Counted from the first letter of the stretch, positions 33,398 through 45,625 are shown. The stretch: 64,000 nt of DNA from Manduca sexta (GCF_014839805.1 NW_023595253.1:62001-126000), one strand, 5' to 3'. Notes: a model not told the origin generated them from the sequence alone. Numbers and translations: made by a program.

Positions 33398-34190
33398 GAT
33401 AAGGCGATCATTTTTTTAACTATTTATTTAATTCGATCTTTCAAGCCATAATATAATTTTAATAATATATCATCACAATTTGGAAATGTTCGCTTACTTA
33501 TTCTTGGTTGAACAAAATGTGTACGAAGAATGATTTAACTCAAAATGCCCATAATTTTCATTATTAAGATGCTTCCTACATGAAAAGAGTGCGCTAATCG
33601 AATTTTTAGAAGCTATTTACTCGATTTTATAAAAGGTATAGAAAAAAAAATAATCATATTTCTACAATATGTTATCTTAACTTGGGTAGTTTTGTATTTA
33701 TAATATGGATAATGGATCATCAATTTGACAATAAAGTTGGCACTAAAATTGTTGGTTAATCCTTTTAAAATACACATTATTTTAATTGGCAACCAAAACT
33801 ATCTATAATTTAATAAGGAATATTTTGGTAGTTTAAATTTCCAAATGAACAAAAATTTTTTTTTAATAAGTTATTTGTAAATCTTTGCTTTTTCCGTCGG
33901 AACTCGTGCGCAGAAATATGCGAAACGAATACTCAAGGCCGTTTACTCAGACTCTTAATTAAAGATCAATTAATAAACTTGACATCAATAATTACGGATC
34001 ACTGGGCAACAATTAAAGTTTAAAACCGTGTTATTTTAACCGTGGTCAATTAAAGATAATGGTTTCATACTAGAAGAGTGCGTTGTGAATTCGCTTGCAA
34101 TTCGCCAGTACAAGAGTCTTAACTTATTTACCATGGATGAAACAATTCAGTCTAAGAGCTGTTCATAATATATTAAAAGCACTCTTCGCT
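33398..34190. other. Intron sequence, nothing clearly recognised
   Basis: 33890-33950 resembles 41390-41450 (both have AACTCGTGCGC and CTCAAGGCCGTTT), an unassigned dispersed repeat. Confidence 0.45.
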
Positions 34191-34195
34191 TATGA

Positions 34196-34650
34196 ATGGC
34201 AAATTAGTCTGTCATATGTGAGGGTCCGGCAGGAAAGATATCAGCGTAATTTCTCTTCTATTGTCAAGCACATCAGCTGTAGTGTTCCGATTTAAACTGT
34301 AGACATTGATTACTAGATATTATGGTATGTAAGAAATGGCTCAGTGTATACACTATATAATTGTTAAAGTTTCCTCCTCTCCCAGTGACCGTCCTAGGTC
34401 GAGGATCATAACCCGTTTGTGGGTTGCCCTCAGAATGATCGCTTAATTTTCAAGGATTACGAGTATTTGAAATGCTTAACCAAAAGTCCGGTGTGTTTGT
34501 ATAAACCGGCTCTTACCAGGTTAACAAATATAAAGTAATAAAAAAAGGTCTGAACGCTATGCTTTGTAATCCAGAGTTAGTGTAGTGTTGCTACTGTTTT
34601 TGGGCGGTCGTTTACCATCAGACCAATTAAAAGTCATCGAGTCATTTGGT
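34196..34650 (+). repeat. Degenerate RepA, apparently interrupted
   Basis: 34198-34330 (CATATGTGAGGGTCCGGC..TGTTCCGATTTAAACTG) and 34552-34640 (TTGCTACTGTTTTTGGGCGG) are the front and back of RepA. The 34331-34551 segment between them is not RepA. Confidence 0.5.
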
Positions 34651-35059
34651 TATCTTCTTTGCCTTAAGGGCATTCCCATGACGGTCCACCTGATTTTAAT
34701 ATCTTCATTAAATCGTTTCATGAAAAAATACAAAGATAAGCCTTTGATTAAATTATAGAATACTAACAAAAAATCGTATTATGTTTTTGCGCTACAGAAA
34801 ATAACAAAAACATGTTCAGTGAGCTTTGTTAGGATCCGGGCCTTCGTTCGCACTACCTTATAAAAAAATATTCTTACTAATTAACCATAACACAAAAAGA
34901 ATTAGTTCCATAATCATTTTAAAAGTCGGGTCGCAGTACGAGTTACCTATGTCACCTCCATATTATTTGCATAGGATGTCTTATTTACATACAATAGACT
35001 TTTAGATTGGTTGGAGCGATATGGACCTGAAGGAAATGTCATTTATGCATCGTACTTCC

Positions 35060-35275
35060 ACATGATTGTTTTGCCAGGCCCTTTCATACGGCTGGTTTTC
35101 TTTTCGACCAAGAGGGCGTAATCCGAAGCGCTGGTCGGACCAGTTCGCCAACTCCCTAAATATGCCAATGAGCGTAGCGGTGCACCAAGCCAAAGATCGC
35201 GCCTCGTGGAGAAGATTACTGAATGAATTTGGATGGGATCACGACCCTCAGTAATGAGGGGCCGACTAAAGAGAG
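35060..35275 (+). pseudogene. LINE ORF C-terminal remnant (second lineage)
   Basis: The plus frame 35066-35254 reads RPRGRNPKRWSDQFANSL, then AKDRASWRRLLNEFGWDHDP and a stop. 'RWxDQ....A.DR..WR.L' and the final HDPQ are typical of one lepidopteran LINE group. The 3' UTR start ATGAGGGGCCGACTAAAGAG follows. Confidence 0.8.
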
Positions 35276-35280
35276 AGAGA

Positions 35281-35566
35281 TAATACGAGACGAGCTTGCC
35301 GTTAGTCTGATGGTCAGCAATACGACCGCCCATAAACAGTGGAAACACCATCCAACACCTTGAATTACACAGTATTCTTTGGTATTCCATTGCGCTCAAC
35401 ATCCTGAGACATGAGATGTTACGTCTTATTATGTCTATTAGTTACACTGGCTACAATGTCCTTCAAACCAGAACACAACAGTGATTACACGCTGCTGCTT
35501 GGCGGCAGAAATAGACATTGCGGTGGTACATCCACAGGGGTACTCGCACATATGAGAGACTAGTAA
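35281..35566 (-). repeat. RepA interspersed repeat
   Basis: From GACGAGCTTGCCGTTAGTCT through CATTGCGGTGGTACATCCAC to TCGCACATATGAGAGACTAG, the full repeat reversed. Confidence 0.88.
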
Positions 35567-35884
35567 AACTACCACAACTAATAATGTTGCGTAATTATCT
35601 TATACTACGTATAATGATATTAAAGAAGACCCCCTTTTTAAGTTATAATATTTATAAATATTAACTAAAATAATTTTATAACGCTCAAATACTGAAATTT
35701 TAACATAGGGTTTAGTGTTTTGAGGTAATTAATTGTAATGTTGTGCGTAAATTTATCGGAGTTCAAATATACAATGGTCGAACTATTATAAGCATTTTTT
35801 TGTTTAATTATATTTCACAGTCTCTGTAGCTGTGTTCGAAGAAAATTAAAATGCTTGCCTTGCTGACACGAAATTGTATTTTTT

Positions 35885-36122
35885 TTTTTTTAATGACCCC
35901 ACTGCACTTGATGGTAAGTAGAGTGGGATCCAATAGAATGTTGACTGACGAAAGATGATTACCCCTCGGCAGTCGACACAATTATAGCGGCCTGTTGGAA
36001 CCGAATATACACAGGCTGATCCCAGAAGGCGACACACTTACGTAGGCCATTATGGCGGGTTTTAGCACCTTGTGTACGGTGAACGCTATCCGGGCGAATA
36101 TAAAATATTCCCTACCACCAGC
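35885..36122 (+). repeat. SINE-4 body
   Basis: ACTTGATGGTAAGTAGAGTG, GATTACCCCTCGGCAGTCGA, ACACAGGCTGATCCCAGAAG and GCTATCCGGGCGAATATAAA. Confidence 0.88.
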
Positions 36123-36559
36123 TTGCATATTACAAGCACAATGTTATAAATTTCACGTAATATTCATACAGCACATTACGCTTTTCTTTTTAATTGTATA
36201 AGCTGGCAAACGAGTGAATGAAACATACGGTGGTAAAATATATATACCGATCAAAAACTCAATACCGAAAAACGTTAATTTCACAGCTTAAGGATACAAT
36301 ATTATTTAAAAGTAATTTATCAAATTATAGACCAAATAGACAGATCATGATTACGTCACTGTGATGAAAGGAAAACCCCAAACCGATACTTGGGTATTTA
36401 TAACGCTTTTTCTACGTAGTTCTTTGTAATCTTTCGACGTAATCCAAAGATTAACAACGGAACAGTGTTGCTGAGCCTACAACAACGTCAAGTTTTTAGT
36501 GTACTTAAACTGTGCCAAAAAACACGACACGACTCCGCTTCGTTTACTTGCGATTTGGA

Positions 36560-36748
36560 TAGACTAACACATGACATGACGGCTCGGCAAACGTAGTGTA
36601 GGACACCCTCCAGCTAGGTGGAGTGACGATCTGCGAAAGGTCGCTGGTAAGAACTGAATGCGACAGGCCGAAGACAGGGTAAAATGGTGCATATTGGAGG
36701 AGTCCTATGTCCAGCAGTGGACAAAGATATAGGCTGATGATGATGAAC
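36560..36748 (+). pseudogene. LINE ORF C-terminus, RTE-like, with nonsense change
   Basis: The frame reads GHPPARWSDDLRKVAGKN, then TGA where related copies have Trp, then MRQAEDRVKWCILEESYVQQ and WTKI before TAG. It is followed by the (TGATGA)n tail expected for this group. Confidence 0.88.
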
Positions 36749-37585
36749 ACATGACTGACGCATTGGTCTCTCCATCACAAACATCCAAATTAATCGACTT
36801 ACGAGTCGCGTTTTTGGAAAATTATAAGGGAGCTGTGCCTTCTTGCCTGTCTCTTTGACTTTGATCCATAACTTTTTCTTTTATGTACTACTAGAATTTT
36901 TTATCAGCTCCGCCCATGTCACAAAGTATTCTCAAAATAAAATTCCCAAAATGTACATTAATCCAAAAGGTGGTCTTTCCATGAACCAATTTTTTTCCAA
37001 ACCCTTCCAGCTCTTTATGCGCCCACTTACCTTTGGTATTTATAATACCAGCGTGAAGTAAAATAATAGCGAAAAGGTTTATAAGAAAAAAAAACAAAAT
37101 ATACAGAACCTCGGCGCACGAGATAGTATCGCGTTTTAAATATTTTTTAACCCACGTCAGATTCTATATTTTTTCTATTTCTCAAATTAATCTCGTAAAT
37201 AAAAACCTATGATATATCTAGTTAGGTCAGCTATGTTTTTTGTTCATTAGAAAAAACAGTTCCTAATTATAACTATTATGTAAGCCATTACGCGAACATA
37301 ACGGCAACGACCGGTTTGGGAATATTATGAAATTATACAAAGGCGTAAAGATTTTATTTTGATTTATTAGTCGTAGATTAGTGTTGTTGTGTTATAAAAG
37401 TGTTTGCATATTATATATCTACCTACTATGCCGGATATTAATATATTAATCCGTGCATGTACTTCATTCATTTTCCGCGATTCATCTAGAAGACCTATGC
37501 ATTAGTTATTTTGCTATTATTTAGATTATAATATGTTTTTAATTTGAGTGAAATATATCATGTAATATTTGTAATTTTATTTTTT

Positions 37586-37830
37586 ATTGCTTTCATAGAC
37601 GAGAGTAGCTTGCCGTTCGCCTGATGGTAAGCGATACGACCGCCCATAAGTAAAAACACCATCCAACACCTTGAAATACAAAATATTATTTGGTATTCCT
37701 CTGCGCTTGGCATCCTGAGACGATCATCGACAACAATGACGATACACTGTTGCTTGGCGGCAGAAATAGACATTGCAGTGGTACCTACTCAGGCGGACAC
37801 TCTCACATATGAGAGACTTACCACCAGTAA
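37586..37830 (-). repeat. RepA interspersed repeat, internally deleted
   Basis: ATAGACGAGAGTAGCTTGCC to GAGAGACTTACCACCAGTAA reversed. Part of the region between ATCCTGAGAC and ACACTGTTGC is missing. Confidence 0.85.
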
Positions 37831-37921
37831 TGCATTATGATATTTATTAATGCATATTTGATGCATTTACGCCATGACTCAGTCGTCAGAGATGAGAGAA
37901 CTAGAAGTACAGAAATGTTTA

Positions 37922-37982
37922 GTGAAAGTAGGCCGCGCGTGAGGGTTACCGTGCCGACAAGTAATCATTGTCATTACCATAG
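37922..37982 (-). repeat. Short dispersed repeat, partner of 8427-8490
   Basis: GTGAAAGTAGGCCGCGCGTG and GTAATCATTGTCATTACCAT. Confidence 0.85.
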
Positions 37983-39140
37983 GACTACGTCACTATGACG
38001 TGGGTCTGCAAACGAGGAAATGAATTAAGTGATCTTCAACATGTATAAATTAATACTAGAAGAATTTGAATGCACCGCTTGCTTTCAAGGAAATAATTAG
38101 TGTTTGGAACTTCCGAATATTTCCTCCTTGAGATTTAGATTAGAAAGAAGTCGAATTCCGCAACCAATTTTAGCCGTATAACAATCAAAGGAAGCTGACT
38201 TTTGTCAAATTTCGAAGCAGCTTCTGTTTACAGAAGTATTGAAATATTGCCGCTAGTGTAAACTGGAAACTCTTATTTACAATATTATTGCAAGAGCTTG
38301 CTGCTCTTAACTTTAGGAAATGTAATAGCAAACTGTCACATCACGTTGCCACTGCAATGCATACGAACAGAGAGTGGTAGACCCTTCCCCCCTCTGCCCT
38401 CTATTTTTCATCTTAAAGCCAACAACGCTCCACAATTCCCTGGCTTTCTAGAAGTTTCTGAGCCGCGATCGCTTCAACTTATCATCCTTCGTGTATATTC
38501 TCTAGTAAATTGCTACAAAAAGCATTTCTAAATATACAAACACGTCTTGTTCAACTTTCCTATACATGAGATGAATAGTACCGTTATACTTCGCCACTTA
38601 TACTGTCATCTGCCAGAGACACTGTGCCCCCGAATAAATAGAAAGTGCTAGAAATGTGTTGCATAAATTTCTGCAGAATGTATTTTATTTGCATGTTAAA
38701 GGCTGGCGTCAACTAGAACATGGTCGAATTATATTAAATAACATTTAAGCAAATAAAAAAATTAAGTTAATTCTATAAGTTCATTTCACTGGAATATTCA
38801 TTTTAAGTAAAATTCAGTGCTCCATTCAAAAGTGAAAAGCCGCAATAGCTATGTTAAATGCTTTATATTGTACTTTTAAAAGGTGTTAACAAATAAAATG
38901 TTTATAACAGTGTTAAATATTTGTAATATAGGTCATTGCACGTGTATGTTAAATGTCAATTATTCCCAAATTATATAGTCTAGTATCAAAACATGTTTTG
39001 AAATAACACTAATTCGTATTTTGTTTCTTCCTTTATTCGTTTCTTGCTATGGTGGTAGCCTGTATTCTACTGGTCAATATATACACCAGAAGGTTCGGAA
39101 TTCGATTCCGGTTCGAGCAATGTTTTGTGTCGCTTTTTCT
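37983..39140. other. Intron sequence, nothing clearly recognised
   Basis: A plus frame of 77 codons at 38298-38531 begins with a hydrophobic stretch but has no known features and lies in an intron on the other strand. Confidence 0.4.
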
Positions 39141-39141
39141 A

Positions 39142-39421
39142 GTATGTAAGAGTCCGCCTGGGTAGGTACAACCGCAATGTCTATTTCTACCGCCAAGCAG
39201 CGTGTACTCACTGTTGTGTTCCGGTTTGAAGGACACTGTAGCCAATGTAACTACTGGACATAATAAGACTTAACAACTCATGTCTTAGGATGGCGAGCGC
39301 AGTGGAATACCAAACAATACTTTGTAATTCAAGGTGTTAAATAGTGTTTCTATTGTTTATCGTATCGCTTACTATCAAGCGCACGCGAAGGTCGTCTCAT
39401 CATTTAAAAGCAATAAAAAAA
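39142..39421 (+). repeat. RepA interspersed repeat
   Basis: TAAGAGTCCGCCTGGGTAGG to AAAAGCAATAAAAAAAAACA. It lies only about 90 bp downstream of the ABCG exon on the opposite strand. Confidence 0.88.
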
Positions 39422-39513
39422 AACACAAATATATTCGACTTTAAAATATTACCTACTATACTTTTAATAAAAATGTTTAAAAATAGTAACAATATTCATT
39501 AACAGTAACTTAC

Positions 39514-39568
39514 CTTTAGACAATCGGCTGTGAACAGTGTACGTTAAATTCCGAAATTCCAGATCCAT
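39514..39568 (-). CDS. ABCG-family transporter, first recognised coding exon (N-terminus)
   Basis: The exon encodes 18 residues beginning MDLEFRNLTYTV plus one base of the next codon. This matches the short beta-strand segment that precedes the nucleotide-binding domain of ABCG half-transporters (compare 'DIEF..LSYSV' in ABCG1/ABCG4). The acceptor is a run of nine T followed by GTTGCAG, so the exon begins at 39577; the donor is G|GTAAGT, with the intron starting at 39513. The one base left over pairs with the two that open the exon at 11916, giving valine, so the frame is kept across a 27.6 kb intron. The ATG at 39568 is taken as start because it is the only one in the exon, but the nine bases before it are open in frame. 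The true start could therefore lie in an upstream exon, and human relatives have a longer N-terminus. Confidence 0.8.
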
Positions 39569-39689
39569 TTTGTCTGTCTGCAACAAAAAAAAATTATAAT
39601 ATTATTATTACCACTTCTACGTTTATATAGAACGTCTAGAATAGACAGAAATATAAATGATCTTTCTCCTTACGTATTATAAAACAACG

Positions 39690-39893
39690 TACCTTGCCTC
39701 GTTTGTGTCTGAATAGGATAAACTCAATAACTACCAAACGGATTGCAATAAAATTTAGTTTGCACATTGTTTGAGACCCTGAGTAGGATATAGAATACTT
39801 TTTATCCGGAACAATATATATGTATATTGTTCCGGATATAAAGACATTTTTATTCCGGAAGCTCTAACAGGCGGAGCTGCGAGCAAAAGCTTG
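39690..39893 (-). repeat. RepB-related copy
   Basis: ACGTACCTTGCCTCGTTTGT and TTGAGACCCTGAGTAGGATA to GGAGCTGCGAGCAAAAGCTT. It contains the hairpin at 39803-39838. Confidence 0.75.
39803..39838. repeat. Perfect 16-bp hairpin
   Basis: TATCCGGAACAATATA, loop TATG, then the exact reverse complement. Confidence 0.95.
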
Positions 39894-40357
39894 TATCTGA
39901 TGGAATACATAGATTTTCCTAAAAGTTGACAAAAGTAAGAGACTTTTCCTATAATATCGGATTCATTTCTTCATTTGCCATCCAATAGTTTGAAAATGAT
40001 TTATTCTTTCCTAGTTCTATGCATGTTATAGTTATCTAAAACTCGAATCTAAATTAAATTATATTACACCCGGATACAAATTTCGATGATTTACTACAAA
40101 AAAATATATATAAGCAATTATACTCGCTTATATGGTTGTTAAGACCGCTATTTAATAGTTTAACAAATAATAGTAATAGCATGCAAGAAACAGAGGCGTC
40201 GATATAACTGCAAATCATGTTTTTTTGTAGTCTATCCAATCGTATGAATTTAACTTGCAATTCAAATTATTTAATAGTAAATAATGTAATTGAATTGTAC
40301 TTTACTTGTGAATAATGTTAGTTTTATATTCCTGCACACTTTAATATTTCCTGTTTG

Positions 40358-40620
40358 CTAACCGACTTCAAAAAAAGGTGAAGGTTCTCAATTCGAATGT
40401 ATTTTCTTTTACATGGTCTATAGACGCAATGAAATGTCTCGACCCATACCATCTTACTTCTTACTATGCAAAAACTTGTGAAAATGTTTGAATATTTGTC
40501 GTAAATAAACCCAAAAACAACTGAACAGATTTGGATGAAATTTGGCACCCGGGTAGATCTTGTCCTGGATTAATACATATACTACTTTTGAACTCGGTAA
40601 TTTACCCAGTGGAAACAATG
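40358..40620. repeat. RepE fragment followed by LINE-tail-like sequence
   Basis: ACCGACTTCAAAAAAAGGTG and GGTTCTCAATTCG at 40358-40400. 40520-40590 (GATGAAATTTGGCACCCGGG, TCCTGGATTAATACATA) matches 62510-62560. Confidence 0.6.
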
Positions 40621-40966
40621 GTTTTTGTTTACCTATCTGTTTTAAAGTAATCTATCGCAAAGCAAGAAGAACAAACCTTAACATTACTATTGCTTCAGAT
40701 TATAGTGTAAAAGATGATACAAGAAGGAAATTAAACAACGGAAGCTTCCAGGCGACCATAGCGGTAACGTTTTGTCATATAATTAAAATGATCAATGCAG
40801 CCAATACTATAAACAGAAAGCTGGAAGTAATTACAAGGAAATTGGCTTTATGATACCCATATGTGATATCAGAACAATGTCTCGATGAATTTAATAAGTT
40901 CTCGCAATCCAAAAGTTCACCATAAAGAATCGTAATCTTCGAAAAAATTGTTTCCTCATTGGCCAA

Positions 40967-42375
40967 GGATCAATTCAGGTGTTGCCCTCAGCAGAACAAC
41001 GCTCTAACCGTATTTTCGAAGCTATGCATTCGAAATTTATAATATAGTATTTCTAAAATATGTTATCATGCTTCGGTTGATCTTTTTTAAATATTATAAT
41101 TATTGTCCCATTAACTTCATAATGTTTCACTCATTTCATAATGAAAATGCCTCTAATAATTTTGGCTTAGTGCATGTCCTAAGTTTTTACTTTTTTTAAT
41201 GCGAGCATGGAAAAATGACACAATGCTCCTGACAGTAAGTGGACTTAAAATGCACTTCATTTCAATTTGCAACCAACACTTGTAAATAGACAATTTAATA
41301 AGGAACATTTTTATAGATTAACATTTTCAAAAAGACCTTTAATTGGTTTTGAAAGACATTATTCGTTAATCTACATATTCCCGGTCGTAACTCGTGCGCG
41401 TTAAATGTATGGTGCTTATGTTCAAGGCCGTTTGTTCGTGGAGGGGCTTTAACTTGGTTTCGAATTTCTGATATGTGTCATGTTTCAGAAATTCTTTTTA
41501 TCTTTCGATATGTTTACAGAGGTCATTATACTCATAGTAAAAAAATGTTTTCGAGAAGTGACATGGCTTGGAAGTTTTAGAACAAGTATGTTAATTTCTT
41601 AGAACAATTTCTTTAATTTGTCATGCATATGTTTTGTTCACGGCACCGCCCTCGTGCCCGCCAGTTTTTAATATTCATTCACCTATTAATAATTCCATAA
41701 AAATTGCACAATTTTAACGAACATATTCATAGACTGAGTAATAAGTAAAAATGATACCGTCTGCTTATTACAGTTTATAAACTTAAAGCATAGACTAATA
41801 ATAAAATTTTATTGTACGTATTGTTTATGAGCCTTTAATATGCATTCATCTATTCATCATATAATTCAAATTATATACGGACATGTCAAAATCAACCGCA
41901 AAAAACACGGAATTACCGACTTTACAATTTTTTAAACCGATACCAGTTTAGTTTATCAGCAATTTCATTAATAACGAATATTCTAGAATATTCTGTCAAT
42001 CAATCAATCAATAAACGTATCGCCGTCCAATTGTGTATATTCCAACAGATTATTAAATCAAAAATATATTATGCTTTAAGCATAGTTAATTTTTTACCAG
42101 GAATATGTTTTTGCTTTCTGGTTGAAGCAACGAAAAAAACACGATAGAATATGGAATTTTAGTGTCTTTGAATAAAAACTCAAAGCATTTTTTCTAAATA
42201 TAGGTACGTCGAAATTTCATAACGTTATGTGGTTAACAGCCTCTCGCTGCAAAATAAAGGTGAATATACCTAAAAGGGGAATCATATATAAGCCGATTTT
42301 CGAATGGTATAGCATACTTTTTAACTGAAGGAATAACAAACTCATACAAAACTGTATATAGCAGTGGCGAAAGGT
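40967..42375. other. Nothing clearly recognised
   Basis: AT-rich; a short (TCAA)n lies near 41997. Confidence 0.5.
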
Positions 42376-42377
42376 AA

Positions 42378-42475
42378 AATTTTCCGAAAGGTTCAATGTG
42401 GTAGACTAAGGCCTAATTCCTCCTAATAAGGAGGCCCGTGTTCAGCAGAGGGACAGATATAATACAGGGACGATA
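42378..42475 (+). repeat. SINE-3 3' end
   Basis: GTGGTAGACTAAGGCCTAAT and AATAAGGAGGCCCGTGTTCA, ending GACAGATATAATACAGGG. Confidence 0.85.
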
Positions 42476-42600
42476 TCATTATTATTAATAGTCCCTTGTG
42501 TATAATAATGAGGTTTTTTCTTTTATTTCGTATTAATATCTGCAGAAGATAGACAAAGTAAATAAGTACTGGTCGTTAAAGTATATGTTTAGTCATTACG

Positions 42601-43018
42601 TCATCATCATCATCATATCAGCCACAGGAAGTCCACTGCTGAACATAGGCTTCCCCCAAGGATCTCCACGTCGACCTGTTGGAAGCGGCCTGCATCCAGC
42701 GACTTCCTGCGACCCTAGCCAGGTCGTCCGTCCACCTTATAGGCGGGCGTCCGACCTTTCGTTTGCCTGTACGTGGCCTCCACTCTAGAACCTTTCGACC
42801 CCAACGGTCATCGGTTCTTCGAGCTAAGTGTCCGGCCCACTGCCACTTCAACTTGCTAATCCTATGGGCTATGTCGGTAACCTTTGTTCTCCTACGGATC
42901 TCCTCATTTCTGATTCGATCTCGTAGGGAAATACCGAGCATAGCCCTCTCCGTAGCTCGTTGAGTGACCTTGAGCCTCCTAATGAGGCCCACAGTGAGAG
43001 GCCACGTCTCGTATAAGT
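42601..43018 (-). pseudogene. LINE ORF C-terminus, RTE-like, open for about 130 codons
   Basis: The minus frame from about 43018 to the stop at 42618 is uninterrupted. It includes RRLKVTQRATERAMLGISLR, IAHRISKLKWQWAGHLARR, GRPPIRWTDDLARVAGSRWM and LGEAYVQQWT. This is the post-reverse-transcriptase C-terminus of an RTE-like non-LTR retrotransposon. A (TGA)n tail (TCATCATCATCATCA on plus) follows. The reverse transcriptase proper is absent, so the copy is 5' truncated; its clean frame suggests it is younger than the pieces at 10231 and 36560. Confidence 0.88.
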
Positions 43019-43144
43019 CATTACGTATATAAGTATAAAATTTATTGAAATAAAACTATTTCTATAATTTTCTTTCGAAGTTTCGAAGCCTTTGCAGCAT
43101 TCGTGGTCAGTCACGTCACAGTAAATACACAGACTAAGACTAGA

Positions 43145-43194
43145 AAGCAACACACTTACGTTGGCCACAATGGCGAGTTTAACGCCTGGTGTAT
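43145..43194 (+). repeat. SINE-4 fragment
   Basis: GCAACACACTTACGTTGGCC and AATGGCGAGTTTAACGCC. Confidence 0.65.
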
Positions 43195-43582
43195 GTGTTC
43201 TTAGGGTCTTAAACTATGTTCTTAACAAATTTCAATCAAATCCATTGGTTAGTTTTTGAGTTTGTCGCATTGAGACAGCAGGGAGGTGCGGCGGGGACTT
43301 TGTTTTAAAATACATTTTTTTAACCTTTTTAATAGGAATAATAAGTTGCGTAACTTTAACCGTTTACGCTGCGCACGCAACGGAAACTCTCAAAAAGAAT
43401 AAATTTTCTCCATTTTAGTAACATTTTTCATCAATTCTCCGTTCCTATTTGTCATAATGAAATATTATATAGCCTCGATAAATGGGCTAAACACTAAAAC
43501 AGTTTTAATTCGAACCAGTAGTTCTTGAGATTAGCACGTTCAAACAAACTCTTCAGCTTTATGTAATATACTAATAGATAGG
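43195..43582 (+). mobile_element. RepB element with a single module
   Basis: Head part AACAAATTTCAATCAAATCC, middle TAACTTTAACCGTTTACGCT with GCGCACGCAACGG, then one copy of the module (TCCGTTCCTATTTGTCATAA, AACCAGTAGTTCTTGAGATT) and the tail CACGTTCAAACAAACTCTTC. It shows the element before tandem amplification. Confidence 0.85.
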
Positions 43583-44189
43583 GCACGAACTAATATTCAA
43601 ATATTCAATTTCAATAGTATTTTTGTGCAAAAGCTATATTAACAGTAGATATAACAATTGCCGCGAGTTAAGCAATGTATTTATAAAACACGTCGCTTGA
43701 CCTATTTTTTACTATTACGTTATCGATATGAACGGCCATGACCGAAGGCTTTAGAATAATCGATGGCGTGCCTTCGAAACCTTCGAAAAAAGAACTATCG
43801 AGAGTCAGTCTAAATTCTGAAATGAATATATACACGGGTAAACACAAACAGTCTTACTTATAAACTTGTTTAGCGTTAAGAGGTGGTTAAGAATTGCTTA
43901 AATAGCTGTCAAATACATCACCGGTTCCTAATTTAAACCTTATTAAGCGACAAGATGGCGGGTTTTGATTCTCAGCTGATCGAGTAAATTTGTCTTTTAA
44001 CTAATCAAGTTTTGCGAAATGTTTATAAGTAAGAATGAAAATGTAATTTTAGTAATTAATATGAAACGTCTACCTTTCAACGTATGTCATTCATTTGGGG
44101 TTGACGCACAGGGTTCTTCGTACATATTTTGATCTGATGCGTGCGAGCGTTGCAAATATTGATAAGGGCTTCACATTAATGTTATAAAT

Positions 44190-44312
44190 ACTAGCTTTAC
44201 ACACGGCTCCGGCCGCGTGACATATTTTCCGGAATAAAAATTGGTTTAATAGTTCCTGAGAAAGCTCATTCAAACAAACTATCTCTTGACCTTTATATAT
44301 TAGTATAGATTT
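44190..44312 (+). repeat. RepB, short deleted copy
   Basis: TACTAGCTTTACACACGGCT to CCTTTATATATTAGTATAG, with GTTCCTGAGAAAGCTCATTC. Confidence 0.7.
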
Positions 44313-45510
44313 TTAACAATGATCTAGAGTCGCCCGAAGCGGTGGATAGAGATGCAACTAGGCCACTGACCTCGCTTTTAAAGACAAATACAAACATGCA
44401 AGTTATAAAGATGCTACTTTAAAATTTATTTTTATGATTTTCTTTAAAATATGTATTTAGAATTTCTACACACTATTACAGTAAAAAAACTGCAGAGTAG
44501 GAGATACGACGTCAAATATCTTCTAACAGCGAAATTATATATCGACGCTTGAGAAGCAAACATATCTAAGCGACGAATATACCGAAAATAATTTATGTAC
44601 ATATTTGTTATTGCCAGACTTTTCTGCGTTGTTTGGTTTAGGTTCTTTTACATTTAGGACAAGTTTGGAATTGAATGTAGTTTTTTAAAGTAATTCTTAT
44701 ATATTTTATTGTTAAAATCGAATCTTTAAATCCCTTCATTTCAAAATCTACCGATTGTCGCTTAGATACGATTACCTTTCAAACGTCAATATAAAGTTTA
44801 CGGAAGCACAAATTAACACCGAGACATTGGTAATAAAATCCATGTTAATAGAAGCAATATAAAGCCGAGGCATTGGTATCATTTGATACGTGTATCCCAG
44901 TACTAGTACCTTTTAATTCACATGTAATGCTTTCTAATCTCTAATGCTAAGATCATGGAAAGCCACTAGTTCCGTTACTTTCACCGGTACACAACGGCTT
45001 CACGGTATCACTAATATTTCACGTTCTCTTTCGTTTGTATGACATTAAGAGCCGGTCTCTATATCTTACTGACAGGTAACAAACTGTTGCAATGATAATT
45101 TTTGGAGGTTATCTATGTTATCATAAGCTAAGATAGATAAGAATACCTTATCGTATCTATCAGGGGTCAAGTATTATTACTGTCATTGGTGCGTTTCGTT
45201 ATTGCTAAAAATGAACATATAGCTATTTTCATTGTTATAATAATTTATGCGGCATATTATTTAAATGGCTTTGCGTGAAATCGAATGTAAAAATATTGCA
45301 TTTTTTTTATTGTTGTAAACCAAGAGTACTCCATTTTTTTTTTAATATTAAATTCACTCACTCCCACACTAGAGTTACGGGAAACAGCAGGATAAGTTAG
45401 TGCAACTTTTACTGTCGAGTTGTTTTTTTTACAAACTTTAGTAAACGTTAAAAACTTTAGCCAGCGGCCATTAGTATTCTTCGATATTGTTTCATACCTA
45501 TTAACATGAC
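44313..45510. other. Nothing clearly recognised
   Basis: AT-rich; no supported features. Confidence 0.5.
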
Positions 45511-45513
45511 CTT

Positions 45514-45579
45514 AGTATATAAGTTTACTAGATAGTAAACTTATATACTACGGTCCGGTCCGGATCTCCGAGGAGATCC
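45514..45579. repeat. Two perfect hairpins in a row
   Basis: AGTATATAAGTTTACTA-GA-TAGTAAACTTATATACT at 45514-45549, then GGATCTCC-GA-GGAGATCC at 45562-45579. A worn SINE-2 3' end (AACAGAGAGTGCATTTGTGT) follows. Confidence 0.95.
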
Positions 45580-45625
45580 TCGGACTATGAGGGAACAGAG
45601 AGTGCATTTGTGTATTAAACACATT

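Noticed and set aside
38298..38531. 77-codon plus frame starting with a signal-peptide-like segment
   Set aside because: No cleavage-site context, no similarity to known small secreted proteins that I recognise, and it sits in an intron opposite the ABCG gene.
42679..42963. 94-codon plus frame
   Set aside because: It is the antisense shadow of the LINE C-terminal frame on the minus strand.
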